Below, piece after piece: positions 1 to 7,466 of a stretch of DNA of 14,155 nt. Both the position numbers and the translations under genes were made by a program. Below the pieces are notes generated by a model. That model was not told the DNA's origin and searched no databases. It worked only from the letters and a program-made list of their open reading frames with translations. Position 1 is the first letter of the stretch, and each line of letters opens with the position of its first letter. Source of the DNA: Kmv42 sp040757455 (GTDB lineage Bacteria > Nitrospirota > Thermodesulfovibrionia > Thermodesulfovibrionales > SM23-35); contig JBFLXE010000065.1 in assembly GCA_040757455.1 (NCBI GenBank), positions 1 through 14,155 of the forward strand, written 5' to 3'.

Positions 1-377
1 AGTGTCGCCTTTTTATTAATAGAGAGCGAAATCCATGAATGAGGATCGTACACCAGAATCGTCTCTTTATATAAATTATAAGTACCGGGCGAGATTGTCT
101 TCACAAATTCTGACGGCAAAGGTATAAGCTGTACCAAAATATAGAGTGATAAAATGACCAGCGGAATGATGCCGGGTATTTCATAAAGGAAATGGATTTT
201 ACATTTCACGCATCCGAGCAAGAATAGAAAAAAAGCGAGGAATATGAAACCTTCTACAATGGTATAAGACCACGTTTCGACAGTACCGAAAGCAAGAGGC
301 GAAAAGATTAAAACAAACAGAAAAATAGCAAAGATAAATTTCTTATCTCTGCCAGCGTACGCCGTAAAATATGTCAT
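1..377 (-). CDS. O-antigen ligase/polymerase family protein, N-terminal part (gene continues past the left edge)
   Basis: About 125 codons are readable, starting at the ATG at 377; an in-frame stop lies 11 codons upstream, so this is the first ATG available. The translation is very hydrophobic: a helix around residues 14-30, a second around 38-56 and a third around 66-84. It contains the segments SPLAFGTVETW and LVQLIPLPSEF, which resemble the beginning of Wzy/WaaL-type ligases (patterns like PLAFGxVExW, then LQLxPLP). Such inner-membrane proteins polymerise or ligate lipid-linked glycans on the periplasmic side. The gene lies 64 bp after the BY-kinase gene on the same strand, which supports a role in the same polysaccharide pathway. 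The ribosome-binding site is weak. The C-terminal Wzy_C region lies outside the window, so ligase versus polymerase cannot be decided. Confidence 0.7.
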   Translation of the reverse strand, partial: MTYFTAYAGRDKKFIFAIFLFVLIFSPLAFGTVETWSYTIVEGFIFLAFFLFLLGCVKCKIHFLYEIPGIIPLVILSLYILVQLIPLPSEFVKTISPGTYNLYKETILVYDPHSWISLSINKKAT

Positions 378-441
378 GCGCGGAATTGATTCCAGATTCG
401 GGGTGCCTCACACTGTAGGATGTCTAAACAGATACATAAGC

Positions 442-2568
442 TCATAAATCCGTAAAACGCTGCTCAGATTTCTCGGTCTCGGATGGATAATAATTGTAAT
501 ATTTATAGTAATAACTGTCACCCTTCTTTATATCGAACCCATTAATCACGATGCCAAGGACATGAGCTTCGATATCAGTCTCGCGCCTTCCCTTCAAATA
601 CTTCAACCCCCTGTTCATCATGTCATAAGTCGTCTTTCCGGCCATTGCTACGATTATCGTACCATCAAGGATTTTGCTCAAGATGAGACTGTCCGCCACG
701 GTCATAAGTGGTGGCGAATCCCACACGATGACATCAAAAGTCCGATTGAGAATTTCGATCAATTCACTCATTCGATTCGAACCGAGAAGTTCGGACGGAT
801 TTGGCGGAACTGGCCCGGAGGGGATCACGGTGAGACTCGTCAAAGGCCTCTTAAAAACCGCCGTGATGTCAATTGTTGCACCGGCAAGAAATGTACTCAA
901 CCCGCTCAAATTATTCAATCCAAATATTGAGTGAATGCGCGGTTTTCTCAAGTCGCTATCGACGAGTAAAACAGAATAGCCTGATCTGGCAATCGTGACC
1001 GCCAGATTAACGGATGTGACAGTTTTTCCTTCTTCTGGACCCATGCTCGTAACCAGAAGGTTTTGAGGCGGCTTATCCGAAGAAGAAAGCAGTATAGCAG
1101 TCCTGATTGTCTTATAACTCTCTGCAATAACAGACTGGGGTTCTTTCAGTATCACCTCTGTGATTTCCTCCCCTTTTGATTCCAGAAGTGGCACGACACC
1201 AAGGACAGGCGTACCTATCCTCGCTTCTACGTCCTCTGGTGATTTGATCGTGTTGTCAAGATACTCGATGAAGAATGCTATCCCAACTCCTCCGAACAGC
1301 CCCACGATTATGCCGAGCAATATGTTGAGAGTCTTCCTGGGTTTTACCGGAGATTGAGGTTTATCGGCCTTCTCAACCACCCATACGTTCACGGTCTGTA
1401 TTTCTTCAGTGACACTCTGTTCCTTTATTCGCTTGATAAGGGCATCATAAAGCTGACGATTCGTCTCAACTTCCCTTGTTAAAACGCTATACCGAATGAA
1501 TTTCTCATTCAAATCGAGTGCTTCTGCTTTTGAATCTGCCAGCATTCTACGGAGATTCACCTCATTGGATTTTGCAAGCTCATACTCATTCTTAATGGAT
1601 TTGATCACCCTTCTTATCTCCTCAGACCTTTTCTGGTCCAGCACCCTGAGTTCTTCCTGCGCTGCTATCATGGTTGGATGCTTTTTACCATACTTCTTGG
1701 AGAGTTCTTCAATCTCCTGCTCCGCTTTCAGGATCTGTGTCCGCAAAGACTGTATGGTTGGGTCGGATGAAACAGCAGGGATTGTCTCTGCATCCTTCGG
1801 GTTTGAAGATATATTCATGATCTTGCTGTAAAGCGCTTCCAGTTCCTTTCTTTTCGTTTCAGCCTTAATGAATTGAGCATTGAACTCTGAAAGTTTCTCG
1901 GGTGTAATAGCGATCTTATCCTGGAGTGTCACAATGTCATTCGCTTTCATATACTCCTGAAGAGCTATTTCTGATTTCTCAAGTTTTTCTTTCTCTTCCT
2001 CTGCCTTTTTCGTCATCCATTCAAGAGAATAGCGGGATGAACTCATCTTCATGTCGAGAATTTCCTCTATATATGCCTTCGCCACTGTATTTGCAACTTT
2101 TTCGGCAAAATCAGGATTCGTTGACATAAAACCGATGTTTACAATCTTGCTATTTTTTACAGGGGTGACGATGATGCCGCTGCTGATTATAGCGGCCAAT
2201 ATATCAGTCTTTGACTTTTCCTGGTCGCCCGAAAAAAGTTTTTCTCCGTCTTTAAAATAAGACCCGTAAGTATCTTCGAGGGAAAGCATCCTGACAACCT
2301 TCTGAGCAACGGATTTACTTCTTATGAGCTGATATTGCGTTTCGTAGAATTCGGGATCATAAGGCATATAATAGGGATACATCATCGACAAGTTGTAAGG
2401 CTCGACCTTTTCTATCAGCACCTTTGTCGAAGCCTTATACATAGGTGAAGACGAAAGAGTGCCGATCAGAACAATGATAAAGACGATGGCGAAAAAAGTA
2501 TAGACCGTGTATTTTCGTTTGTAGATTACCTTGAGATAATCTCTTAAGTGTATCTCTCTCTCTTCCAT
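442..2568 (-). CDS. Polysaccharide co-polymerase / bacterial tyrosine kinase (Wzz-GNVR plus CpsD/CapB-type kinase fusion)
   Basis: A 708-residue inner-membrane protein that controls chain length and export of a polysaccharide and autophosphorylates on tyrosine. The N-terminal Wzz domain has a first membrane helix at about 21-39. A long coiled-coil periplasmic region (about 175-400) follows, then the proline-rich ADKPQSPVKPRK stretch and a second helix at about 415-436. The cytoplasmic kinase has Walker A GPEEGKT (510-516), Walker A' VLLVDSDLRKP (Asp537 and Asp539) and Walker B VIVWDSPP (Asp617). The tail at 686-694 is a tyrosine cluster (YYYKYYNYY), the expected autophosphorylation site. Length fits the fused proteobacterial Wzc type (about 700-750). 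The ATG lies 2 bp after the wza-like stop, so translational coupling is likely. No cognate low-molecular-weight phosphatase is visible. The family assignment is secure; the polymer made is unknown. Confidence 0.95.
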   Translation of the reverse strand: MEEREIHLRDYLKVIYKRKYTVYTFFAIVFIIVLIGTLSSSPMYKASTKVLIEKVEPYNLSMMYPYYMPYDPEFYETQYQLIRSKSVAQKVVRMLSLEDTYGSYFKDGEKLFSGDQEKSKTDILAAIISSGIIVTPVKNSKIVNIGFMSTNPDFAEKVANTVAKAYIEEILDMKMSSSRYSLEWMTKKAEEEKEKLEKSEIALQEYMKANDIVTLQDKIAITPEKLSEFNAQFIKAETKRKELEALYSKIMNISSNPKDAETIPAVSSDPTIQSLRTQILKAEQEIEELSKKYGKKHPTMIAAQEELRVLDQKRSEEIRRVIKSIKNEYELAKSNEVNLRRMLADSKAEALDLNEKFIRYSVLTREVETNRQLYDALIKRIKEQSVTEEIQTVNVWVVEKADKPQSPVKPRKTLNILLGIIVGLFGGVGIAFFIEYLDNTIKSPEDVEARIGTPVLGVVPLLESKGEEITEVILKEPQSVIAESYKTIRTAILLSSSDKPPQNLLVTSMGPEEGKTVTSVNLAVTIARSGYSVLLVDSDLRKPRIHSIFGLNNLSGLSTFLAGATIDITAVFKRPLTSLTVIPSGPVPPNPSELLGSNRMSELIEILNRTFDVIVWDSPPLMTVADSLILSKILDGTIIVAMAGKTTYDMMNRGLKYLKGRRETDIEAHVLGIVINGFDIKKGDSYYYKYYNYYPSETEKSEQRFTDL

Positions 2569-2570
2569 GA

Positions 2571-3401
2571 TTAAAAGAAACTTTCAGGGACGACTATTAC
2601 ATCATCGGGCTGGATAGGTTCGTCCATCCTAACCTTCTCAAAAACTTCTTCTTTTCCGTTTAGCTTGCGAATAATTCTCACCTTGTTTCTGGCTGCCTTG
2701 TCAGTAAAGCCGCCGCCCATGGTGACAGCCTTGATTACCGTTGTTCCCTCATCGTACTTATATGCATCGGGCTTCTTAACCTCGCCTGTTACGTAGAAGA
2801 CTCCTGCTTTTGCAATGTAAATGCTGTCACCGTCCACTATCGGGACGTCAAGGGATGTGTCACCCTTCTCAACCAGTCTCTTAAGGTCAATGTTAATGAT
2901 CTTCTCGTCATTATCATTCGAATTGGACTTTCTCTTGAGTATAGCCTTGTCCCCCGCATCTTTTGTCAAACCTCCAGCTTCCGAAATGAGCGCGAGAAAA
3001 GATGTGTGGCCCGGAAGAACATAGAGGCCAGGCTTGCTGACTTCACCCATAATAAATGCCTTTTTGCTCCTGAACTCCTGAATAAATATGTTCACTTGCG
3101 GGTTAACGATGTAGCCGTCCGTCAGCATAGAGGATATCTTCTGGGAAATTTGGGGTAACGTGAGTCCCTTCACTTCGACATGCCCTATTAAAGGGAAGTT
3201 TATGTACCCATCCCCGCTGACCCTCGCGACAGTTGTCAAATCATCATGATTATAAACGGTGATCTTCAAAACGTCGCCTTCACCAATGACATAATCCTGA
3301 GCCCGGCTATTTTCAGCAAACGAGGAGATAAGAAAAATTTCGAGCAGGCAAATCAAGAAGGTTATTTTTCTGATATTCCTGATACGAAGGCTCTTTTTCA
3401 T
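2571..3401 (-). CDS. Wza-like polysaccharide export protein (Poly_export plus SLBB domains), soluble form
   Basis: A 276-residue secreted protein. The signal peptide (about 1-34) ends at SRA before QDY and has no lipobox cysteine, so the mature protein should be periplasmic rather than a lipoprotein. The Poly_export domain runs from about 35 to 110 (VIGEGDVLKITVY, then SGDGYINFPLIG). A first SLBB repeat follows at about 115-160 (GEVSKPGLYVLPG) and a second at about 201-250 (VTGEVKKPDAYKYDEG). The protein ends just after the second SLBB repeat, so the amphipathic C-terminal helix that forms the outer-membrane pore of E. coli Wza is absent. Its neighbours are the beta-barrel gene 79 bp upstream and the BY-kinase 2 bp downstream. 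It probably forms the periplasmic part of a trans-envelope export channel. Confidence 0.92.
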   Translation of the reverse strand: MKKSLRIRNIRKITFLICLLEIFLISSFAENSRAQDYVIGEGDVLKITVYNHDDLTTVARVSGDGYINFPLIGHVEVKGLTLPQISQKISSMLTDGYIVNPQVNIFIQEFRSKKAFIMGEVSKPGLYVLPGHTSFLALISEAGGLTKDAGDKAILKRKSNSNDNDEKIINIDLKRLVEKGDTSLDVPIVDGDSIYIAKAGVFYVTGEVKKPDAYKYDEGTTVIKAVTMGGGFTDKAARNKVRIIRKLNGKEEVFEKVRMDEPIQPDDVIVVPESFF

Positions 3402-3480
3402 TCCATTACCTATGTATATTTAAAAATTAAAAAAAAGTCAACCAAAAGAAACCTTTCCGTTCTCTGGCGGACTCCAAACC

Positions 3481-5397
3481 TCATAAGGAACCTATAATCC
3501 TGACGAAGGCCGTGTTGCTGGTATAGTCAAAATCGTCAAAACTCGAGCTTCTTGACGAATAAACATAGCCAATATCCATTTTTAGCCATTCCCTGAATTC
3601 GTACTGAAAAGCCAGTCCTCCTCTGAAAAAATTATCCTCTCTTTCCTTTGTTTCTCCGCCAAAGGTTAAATCGCCCTTATATCTATCATTCATGTATATG
3701 ATATCCACATTACCCGTGATCTTTCCGGTGAATCTCTGTATATATTCCGCCTCTGCCATATTTGAGATGATATAGTCGGTTGTCGAGATATTCGTTTCGT
3801 TCGTCCTTCTCGAAAGTTTCAGTCTCAGAGATGTTTTTGGCGTAAATTTGTGATCAATGTATGCCTCTAAGATAAAATCATTACTCTCCTCCGGGGCTTG
3901 ATCAAAATCCTTGATTCCATATCCTGCCTTTACACTGCCCTTTGATTTCGCTGTTATATCCCACTGGAGTCCTCCAAAATAGTGGTGTTCCTGGCTGTTG
4001 GACAGGACATCTTTATCGTAATGGATATCGATAAATTCATATTCTGCAAATAAAGCTGTTTTTGGTTTGAATCTATAAAAAAAGTAGGACGAAATGACGT
4101 TATCGCTTCGATCCCTGAAATCATTCCTCGAAGCTTCGTAATTGACGAGAAAATGTGAGTAATCAATCCTGAGCTTGATCCTATCAGTGGGCTCAAAAGC
4201 GACTATCAGGTTAGCCAGATTTGTACTGAACTTATCGAGCTCTGTCGATATTCCCGTTCCCCTCGCATCGTGGGAATCAACAAACTGGTCGACAGTCTCT
4301 ATAGAAAGGCCGCTTCTGAAGTTATAAAGAAACAGACCTTCCGCTTTGTGACTGGTGGTATCCTCAGAAGAAAATCTGATGAACTTCTCGATATCTGCAT
4401 TATAGAATAAATATGCCTGAAACCTTCTGAAAGACTCTGTTTTATGCCTGCTAAGGGTAAATCCGCCGGGAGCGATGTTCGACGTCTCTATCGTCAATAA
4501 TTTCTCATAGATGTGAGGAACTGTAAACCATATCCCCGGGGATACGACTGTCACAAAATCGTCGACTCTTTCATCGCTTCTATTGAAAACGTTATCCGTA
4601 TAGTATCCGGTGATGGACAGAAAGGGATGGACAAAACCGCCTCTTCTTCCAAAGACATCGGATGAGATTCTTGCCTTTCCTATGGGTCTATCTTCAAGGG
4701 GTAGTACCGTTGAAACAGATTTCTCTGTAGCCGCGGACGTAACATCTTTTGATATTTCAAGGGAAACTTCTTTTTTTTGGCTTGTTTTGTCAGGAATTTC
4801 AGGACCAATCTCCCGCCTGACTACCTCAGGAGACGAGACTTCGGGCAGAATCTCTTCGGATTTAGGAAAAGGCTTTTCAAATACGCCTAATTCTCCAGCA
4901 GTCTCTTTCTCTGATGCAGTATCTTTTTTAATATCTTTCAGTAGGAAACTCCTTTCCACCGGTTTCAGCGTTTTACTAAGATCAGGTCTCACGGGCTTTT
5001 TTTCAATTTTCAAACCATCATCCGAGCAGCCGGCATTTTGTTCTGCAAAGATTCTGTAGAATCTTTTCTTGTTTATATAGGCGCTTTTAATGACGGCCTT
5101 GCAGCCACTCTTCCTGAGTTTCTTTATGAGTTCTTTTGCATTTCTCTTCTTTTGAAACGAAGCAATCTGCCGCAATTGACCTTGTTCACGCCCTCCTGAC
5201 TTGTCGCGGAATTTTTTCGGACGCTGAGATGGCTGAGGCCGCTGTACTGGCTGAGGAGCCCGTTCGGATGATTTAGACAACTCTTGCCTGGATTCCTCAG
5301 GCGGTCTGCAGCCCATGGCATGAAAATCGGCAGAGTAAACTGTTTGACTGATGAACAGAAAATTAATCAAAAATAACGCAATACCTTTTCTGGTCAC
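3481..5397 (-). CDS. Outer-membrane beta-barrel protein (BBP2-like) with N-terminal SPOR-like domain
   Basis: A 638-residue exported protein starting with GTG at 5397; an AAAGGA-type ribosome-binding site lies about 11 nt upstream. The signal peptide is about residues 1-23. A proline/glutamine-rich stretch (about 47-60) leads to a SPOR-like module at about 73-118 (LRQIASFQKKRNAKEL, then RKSGCKAV and RFYRIFA), which matches the SPOR pattern of IASF, helix, KLRKxG, hairpin and YRI. A Lys/Glu/Pro-rich linker fills about 125-250. Residues 250-638 are alternating amphipathic strands with aromatic ends. They open with SITGYYTDNVFNRSDE and VVSPGIWF, resembling the putative beta-barrel porin 2 family found in exopolysaccharide clusters. 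The last residues, FVRIIGSL, lack the usual terminal aromatic. It is the first gene of the export operon. A role as the outer-membrane pore or scaffold for polysaccharide is inferred. Confidence 0.82.
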   Translation of the reverse strand: MTRKGIALFLINFLFISQTVYSADFHAMGCRPPEESRQELSKSSERAPQPVQRPQPSQRPKKFRDKSGGREQGQLRQIASFQKKRNAKELIKKLRKSGCKAVIKSAYINKKRFYRIFAEQNAGCSDDGLKIEKKPVRPDLSKTLKPVERSFLLKDIKKDTASEKETAGELGVFEKPFPKSEEILPEVSSPEVVRREIGPEIPDKTSQKKEVSLEISKDVTSAATEKSVSTVLPLEDRPIGKARISSDVFGRRGGFVHPFLSITGYYTDNVFNRSDERVDDFVTVVSPGIWFTVPHIYEKLLTIETSNIAPGGFTLSRHKTESFRRFQAYLFYNADIEKFIRFSSEDTTSHKAEGLFLYNFRSGLSIETVDQFVDSHDARGTGISTELDKFSTNLANLIVAFEPTDRIKLRIDYSHFLVNYEASRNDFRDRSDNVISSYFFYRFKPKTALFAEYEFIDIHYDKDVLSNSQEHHYFGGLQWDITAKSKGSVKAGYGIKDFDQAPEESNDFILEAYIDHKFTPKTSLRLKLSRRTNETNISTTDYIISNMAEAEYIQRFTGKITGNVDIIYMNDRYKGDLTFGGETKEREDNFFRGGLAFQYEFREWLKMDIGYVYSSRSSSFDDFDYTSNTAFVRIIGSL

Positions 5398-5457
5398 TAC
5401 AGAAATTTTCCTTTAAATTCAGCCAATAACATATTATTTTTTCATATATTACTTGAA

Positions 5458-5486
5458 ATAGTATATAAACCGCAGTTCAATGTCAA
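5458..5486 (-). promoter_or_regulatory. Sigma-70-type promoter of the polysaccharide export operon
   Basis: On the minus strand a perfect TTGACA (5486-5481) is followed after 17 bp by TACTAT (5463-5458, four of six bases). This would start transcription near 5450 and give a leader of roughly 50 nt before the GTG start at 5397. The rest of the 169-bp divergent gap (5398-5566) is AT-rich and shows no obvious operator. Confidence 0.55.
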
Positions 5487-5551
5487 GAAAAAAATCGTCA
5501 TTAATGTCTGTTAATCGCATGATTTTTTCTACGACTCCCTGTATACTTTTC

Positions 5552-5559
5552 GGAGGAGG
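5552..5559 (+). promoter_or_regulatory. Ribosome-binding site GGAGGAGG deciding the start of the SurA-like gene
   Basis: GGAGGAGG sits 7 nt before the ATG at 5567. An in-frame upstream ATG at 5480 has no comparable site and would add 29 residues in front of a clean membrane anchor, so 5567 is the preferred start. Confidence 0.85.
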
Positions 5560-5566
5560 TGCGAGG

Positions 5567-6310
5567 ATGAAGTACATTTATTACATCCTTATGATAGTGA
5601 TCGGCTTGTCAGCTATCATTGGTTATGAATTAGGAACCAAACGGAAGTCGCCAGAAGGGGCAGCACTTATTATAAATGACAGGACAATTACCACCGAAGA
5701 GTTTAACAGACTTTACTCCCTGCAATCACCTCGTATAGAAGACAGGACTGAATTCATAAATTCCCTGATTACCAAGGAACTCCTGATTCAGGAATCACAG
5801 AAAGAAGGGATAGATAAGGAAGAATCCTTCAGACGGTCAATACAGAATTTTTATGAACAGTCACTCATAAAGTTGTTGATTGATAGGAAGTTTTCTTCCC
5901 TTCGAATCGACATAGGCAAGGATGAGCTGGATAAATATATCTCCTTTTTGAAGAAAAGATTGCATTTGATAATATTCACTTTTGACACATTGGAAGGAGC
6001 AGGGACAGGTCGATACCACGATAGCGAGAAAAAAATCGTATACTTCGATGAACTCTCCGATGACATTAAGGATCACATTTTGCAGATCAGTGAAGGGGAA
6101 ACAACGGCTCCGATTAGGACTGGTGAAAAGTATATTACTGTGAGGCTCGACAAAATAGAACCTGTCTCTGCCCGCAATTATTCGCCTTCAGAGGTAGAGG
6201 GGGTACGCAAAATACTGATGGAGAGAAGAAAAGAGCGAATAATGAATGAGTGGATCGCTGATCTGAGGAAGAAAGCATCCATAACAATATTAATGAAAGA
6301 CGCTGATTAG
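5567..6310 (+). CDS. Membrane-anchored SurA/PpiC-like protein with a degenerate isomerase region
   Basis: A 247-residue protein. It begins with a single membrane anchor (about residues 4-20, YYILMIVIGLSAIIGYEL) and the rest should be periplasmic. Residues about 33-110 resemble the SurA N-terminal chaperone fold: ALIINDRTITTEEFNRL, then FINSLITKELLIQES and a helix-rich stretch. Residues about 130-200 keep only the end of a parvulin fold (FDELSDDIKDHILQI, GETTAPIRTGEKYITVRL). The HIL(V/I)-type opening strand and the GGDLG-type segment are not recognisable. It may therefore act as a chaperone rather than an isomerase. Similar proteins (EpsD-type PPIases) occur in exopolysaccharide clusters, which fits the divergent export operon. 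The stop is 9 bp before the HAMP gene, and the two are probably co-transcribed. Confidence 0.75.
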   Translation: MKYIYYILMIVIGLSAIIGYELGTKRKSPEGAALIINDRTITTEEFNRLYSLQSPRIEDRTEFINSLITKELLIQESQKEGIDKEESFRRSIQNFYEQSLIKLLIDRKFSSLRIDIGKDELDKYISFLKKRLHLIIFTFDTLEGAGTGRYHDSEKKIVYFDELSDDIKDHILQISEGETTAPIRTGEKYITVRLDKIEPVSARNYSPSEVEGVRKILMERRKERIMNEWIADLRKKASITILMKDAD

Positions 6311-6319
6311 GGGGAATCC

Positions 6320-6925
6320 ATGAAGAGAACCTGGAGAAGGAGGAACTATTTTATAAAAAAAGAATTGCAGGGTAAATACATATTCAGCTTCTTCATCTTT
6401 GTCGTAGCAGGGAGCATTCTTTTTACATTAATCTTTAGCTATCTATCTCTTGATACGATGACAATCGTATACAAGAATCACAATTTGCAGCTTGGAAAAA
6501 CTCCTCTTATTTTAATCAAAGAGATACTGAGTGCCCACTGGATCTTCGTTCTCACCGCCGGTATTGCCGTAGCCGTCATATCCATGTTTCTGACCCATCG
6601 CTTTGCGGGTCCGATGTACAGATTTGAAAAGTCTGTCGAGGAGATGATAAAGGGAGATTTTAGTTTCGAAATAAGACTCAGAAGAAAGGACGAAGGCAAA
6701 GAATTCGCCGAAAAGATGAATCGCCTCATCGTCATTATGTCTTCCCGCATCAGTGACATGCGTCGCCTTTCTGACGAAATAGCGGTAAAGCTCGAAGATA
6801 TTTCACCGCCCATTAATCGGATGGAAGAAGCTGAGGCTGTCGTAGCCGGCCTTGACCAGATGCGTGTTTTGACCGGAAGGCTTAAAGACCTGCTTTATAG
6901 CTTTAAGATAAAGAATGAATTATAG
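6320..6925 (+). CDS. Two-helix membrane protein with a HAMP domain and no output domain
   Basis: A 201-residue inner-membrane protein starting at an ATG preceded by GGGGG. The basic N-terminus (KRTWRRRNYFIKK) is followed by a membrane helix at about 20-43, a short external loop of some 28 residues, and a second helix at about 73-93. The HAMP segment is at about 94-145 (HRFAGPMYRFEKSVEEMIKGD, then RLRRKDEGKEFAEKMNRLI), ending in a helical tail. No histidine kinase, GGDEF or methyl-accepting signalling domain follows. HAMP domains pass conformational signals across the membrane, so this may be a regulator that acts on a separate partner. It sits between the SurA-like gene (9 bp upstream) and the metallopeptidase gene (2 bp downstream). 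The domain call is firm; the function is unknown. Confidence 0.85.
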   Translation: MKRTWRRRNYFIKKELQGKYIFSFFIFVVAGSILFTLIFSYLSLDTMTIVYKNHNLQLGKTPLILIKEILSAHWIFVLTAGIAVAVISMFLTHRFAGPMYRFEKSVEEMIKGDFSFEIRLRRKDEGKEFAEKMNRLIVIMSSRISDMRRLSDEIAVKLEDISPPINRMEEAEAVVAGLDQMRVLTGRLKDLLYSFKIKNEL

Positions 6926-6927
6926 AC

Positions 6928-7461
6928 ATGCTTCTGGCGGCCTTCAGAGGTATCATTATAAGTCTCGTCATTCTCGCTCTGGCCTCTCGGTCTCTTTCAT
7001 ATGAATTGAAGACACGGTACACAACGATTGTCTATGAGACCGAAGACCAGTTGCGCCGGTTTAACAGGGAAATCAGGCTCGGCCGTCTTTCTTATCTCAT
7101 GAGAGATAAAGTTAGCATCACTATGGGCGACGAGGTGAGAAATAAAATAGATGTGATTGTCGAAAGGGTGCAGAGTATCCTTGAAATGTTTCCCAGGGAG
7201 ATGACCTTTAAATTAATACTTCTTTCCTCCGATAGCGAAGTCAGGGCGACATTCAAAAACAGGTACGGGAAAAATGTTGATTATGTCGCTTTTTATTCTC
7301 CAAAGGAAAAAACAGTATTTGTCTCGATTAAAGATGTTGAGATGGGAGTTCTGGCTCACGAAATTGCCCATGTAGTGATAGATCAGTATTACGGTGTTCC
7401 AACTCCTGCAAAACTGCACGAAATTCTGGCCCAATATGTGGAAATGCACCTGAAGGACTGA
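6928..7461 (+). CDS. Small secreted HEXXH metallopeptidase-like protein (gluzincin / peptidase-MA-like)
   Basis: A 177-residue protein with a signal peptide or anchor at about 1-24. The zinc motif HEIAH is at residues 144-148 (AHEIAHVVID). A second helix reads KLHEILAQYVEMHL (163-176). It aligns with the W-x-x-EGLAxY-type helix of peptidase-MA-like gluzincins, which makes Glu165 the likely third zinc ligand. The region before it (about 25-135) has mixed strand and helix character (FKLILLSSDSEVRATF, VDYVAFYSPKEKTVFVS). The chain stops about 12 residues after the third ligand, so the peptidase is minimal. Start and upstream stop are 2 bp apart, indicating coupling to the HAMP gene. The substrate is unknown. 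An envelope processing role is inferred from the signal peptide and neighbours. Confidence 0.8.
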   Translation: MLLAAFRGIIISLVILALASRSLSYELKTRYTTIVYETEDQLRRFNREIRLGRLSYLMRDKVSITMGDEVRNKIDVIVERVQSILEMFPREMTFKLILLSSDSEVRATFKNRYGKNVDYVAFYSPKEKTVFVSIKDVEMGVLAHEIAHVVIDQYYGVPTPAKLHEILAQYVEMHLKD

Positions 7462-7466
7462 AAGAA

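Noticed and set aside
3413..3441. Internal promoter TTGACT-N17-TATACA (minus strand) before the wza-like gene
   Set aside because: The boxes look good, but the start would fall about 5 nt before the ATG, leaving no room for a ribosome-binding site. The stretch is mostly T and A, so a chance match is likely.
4610..5059. 149-codon plus-strand open frame
   Set aside because: It lies antisense to the linker and the start of the barrel of the outer-membrane protein gene. Its translation is low-complexity Ser/Phe-rich, mirroring the Glu/Lys-rich sense strand.
5542..5547. TATACT as a -10 box for the SurA-like operon
   Set aside because: Transcription would begin inside the GGAGGAGG ribosome-binding site and no -35 box is visible at 16-18 bp. 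The true promoter was not found.
5480..5566. N-terminal extension of the SurA-like protein from the ATG at 5480
   Set aside because: There is no ribosome-binding site, and the extension precedes a normal membrane anchor that has its own strong site.
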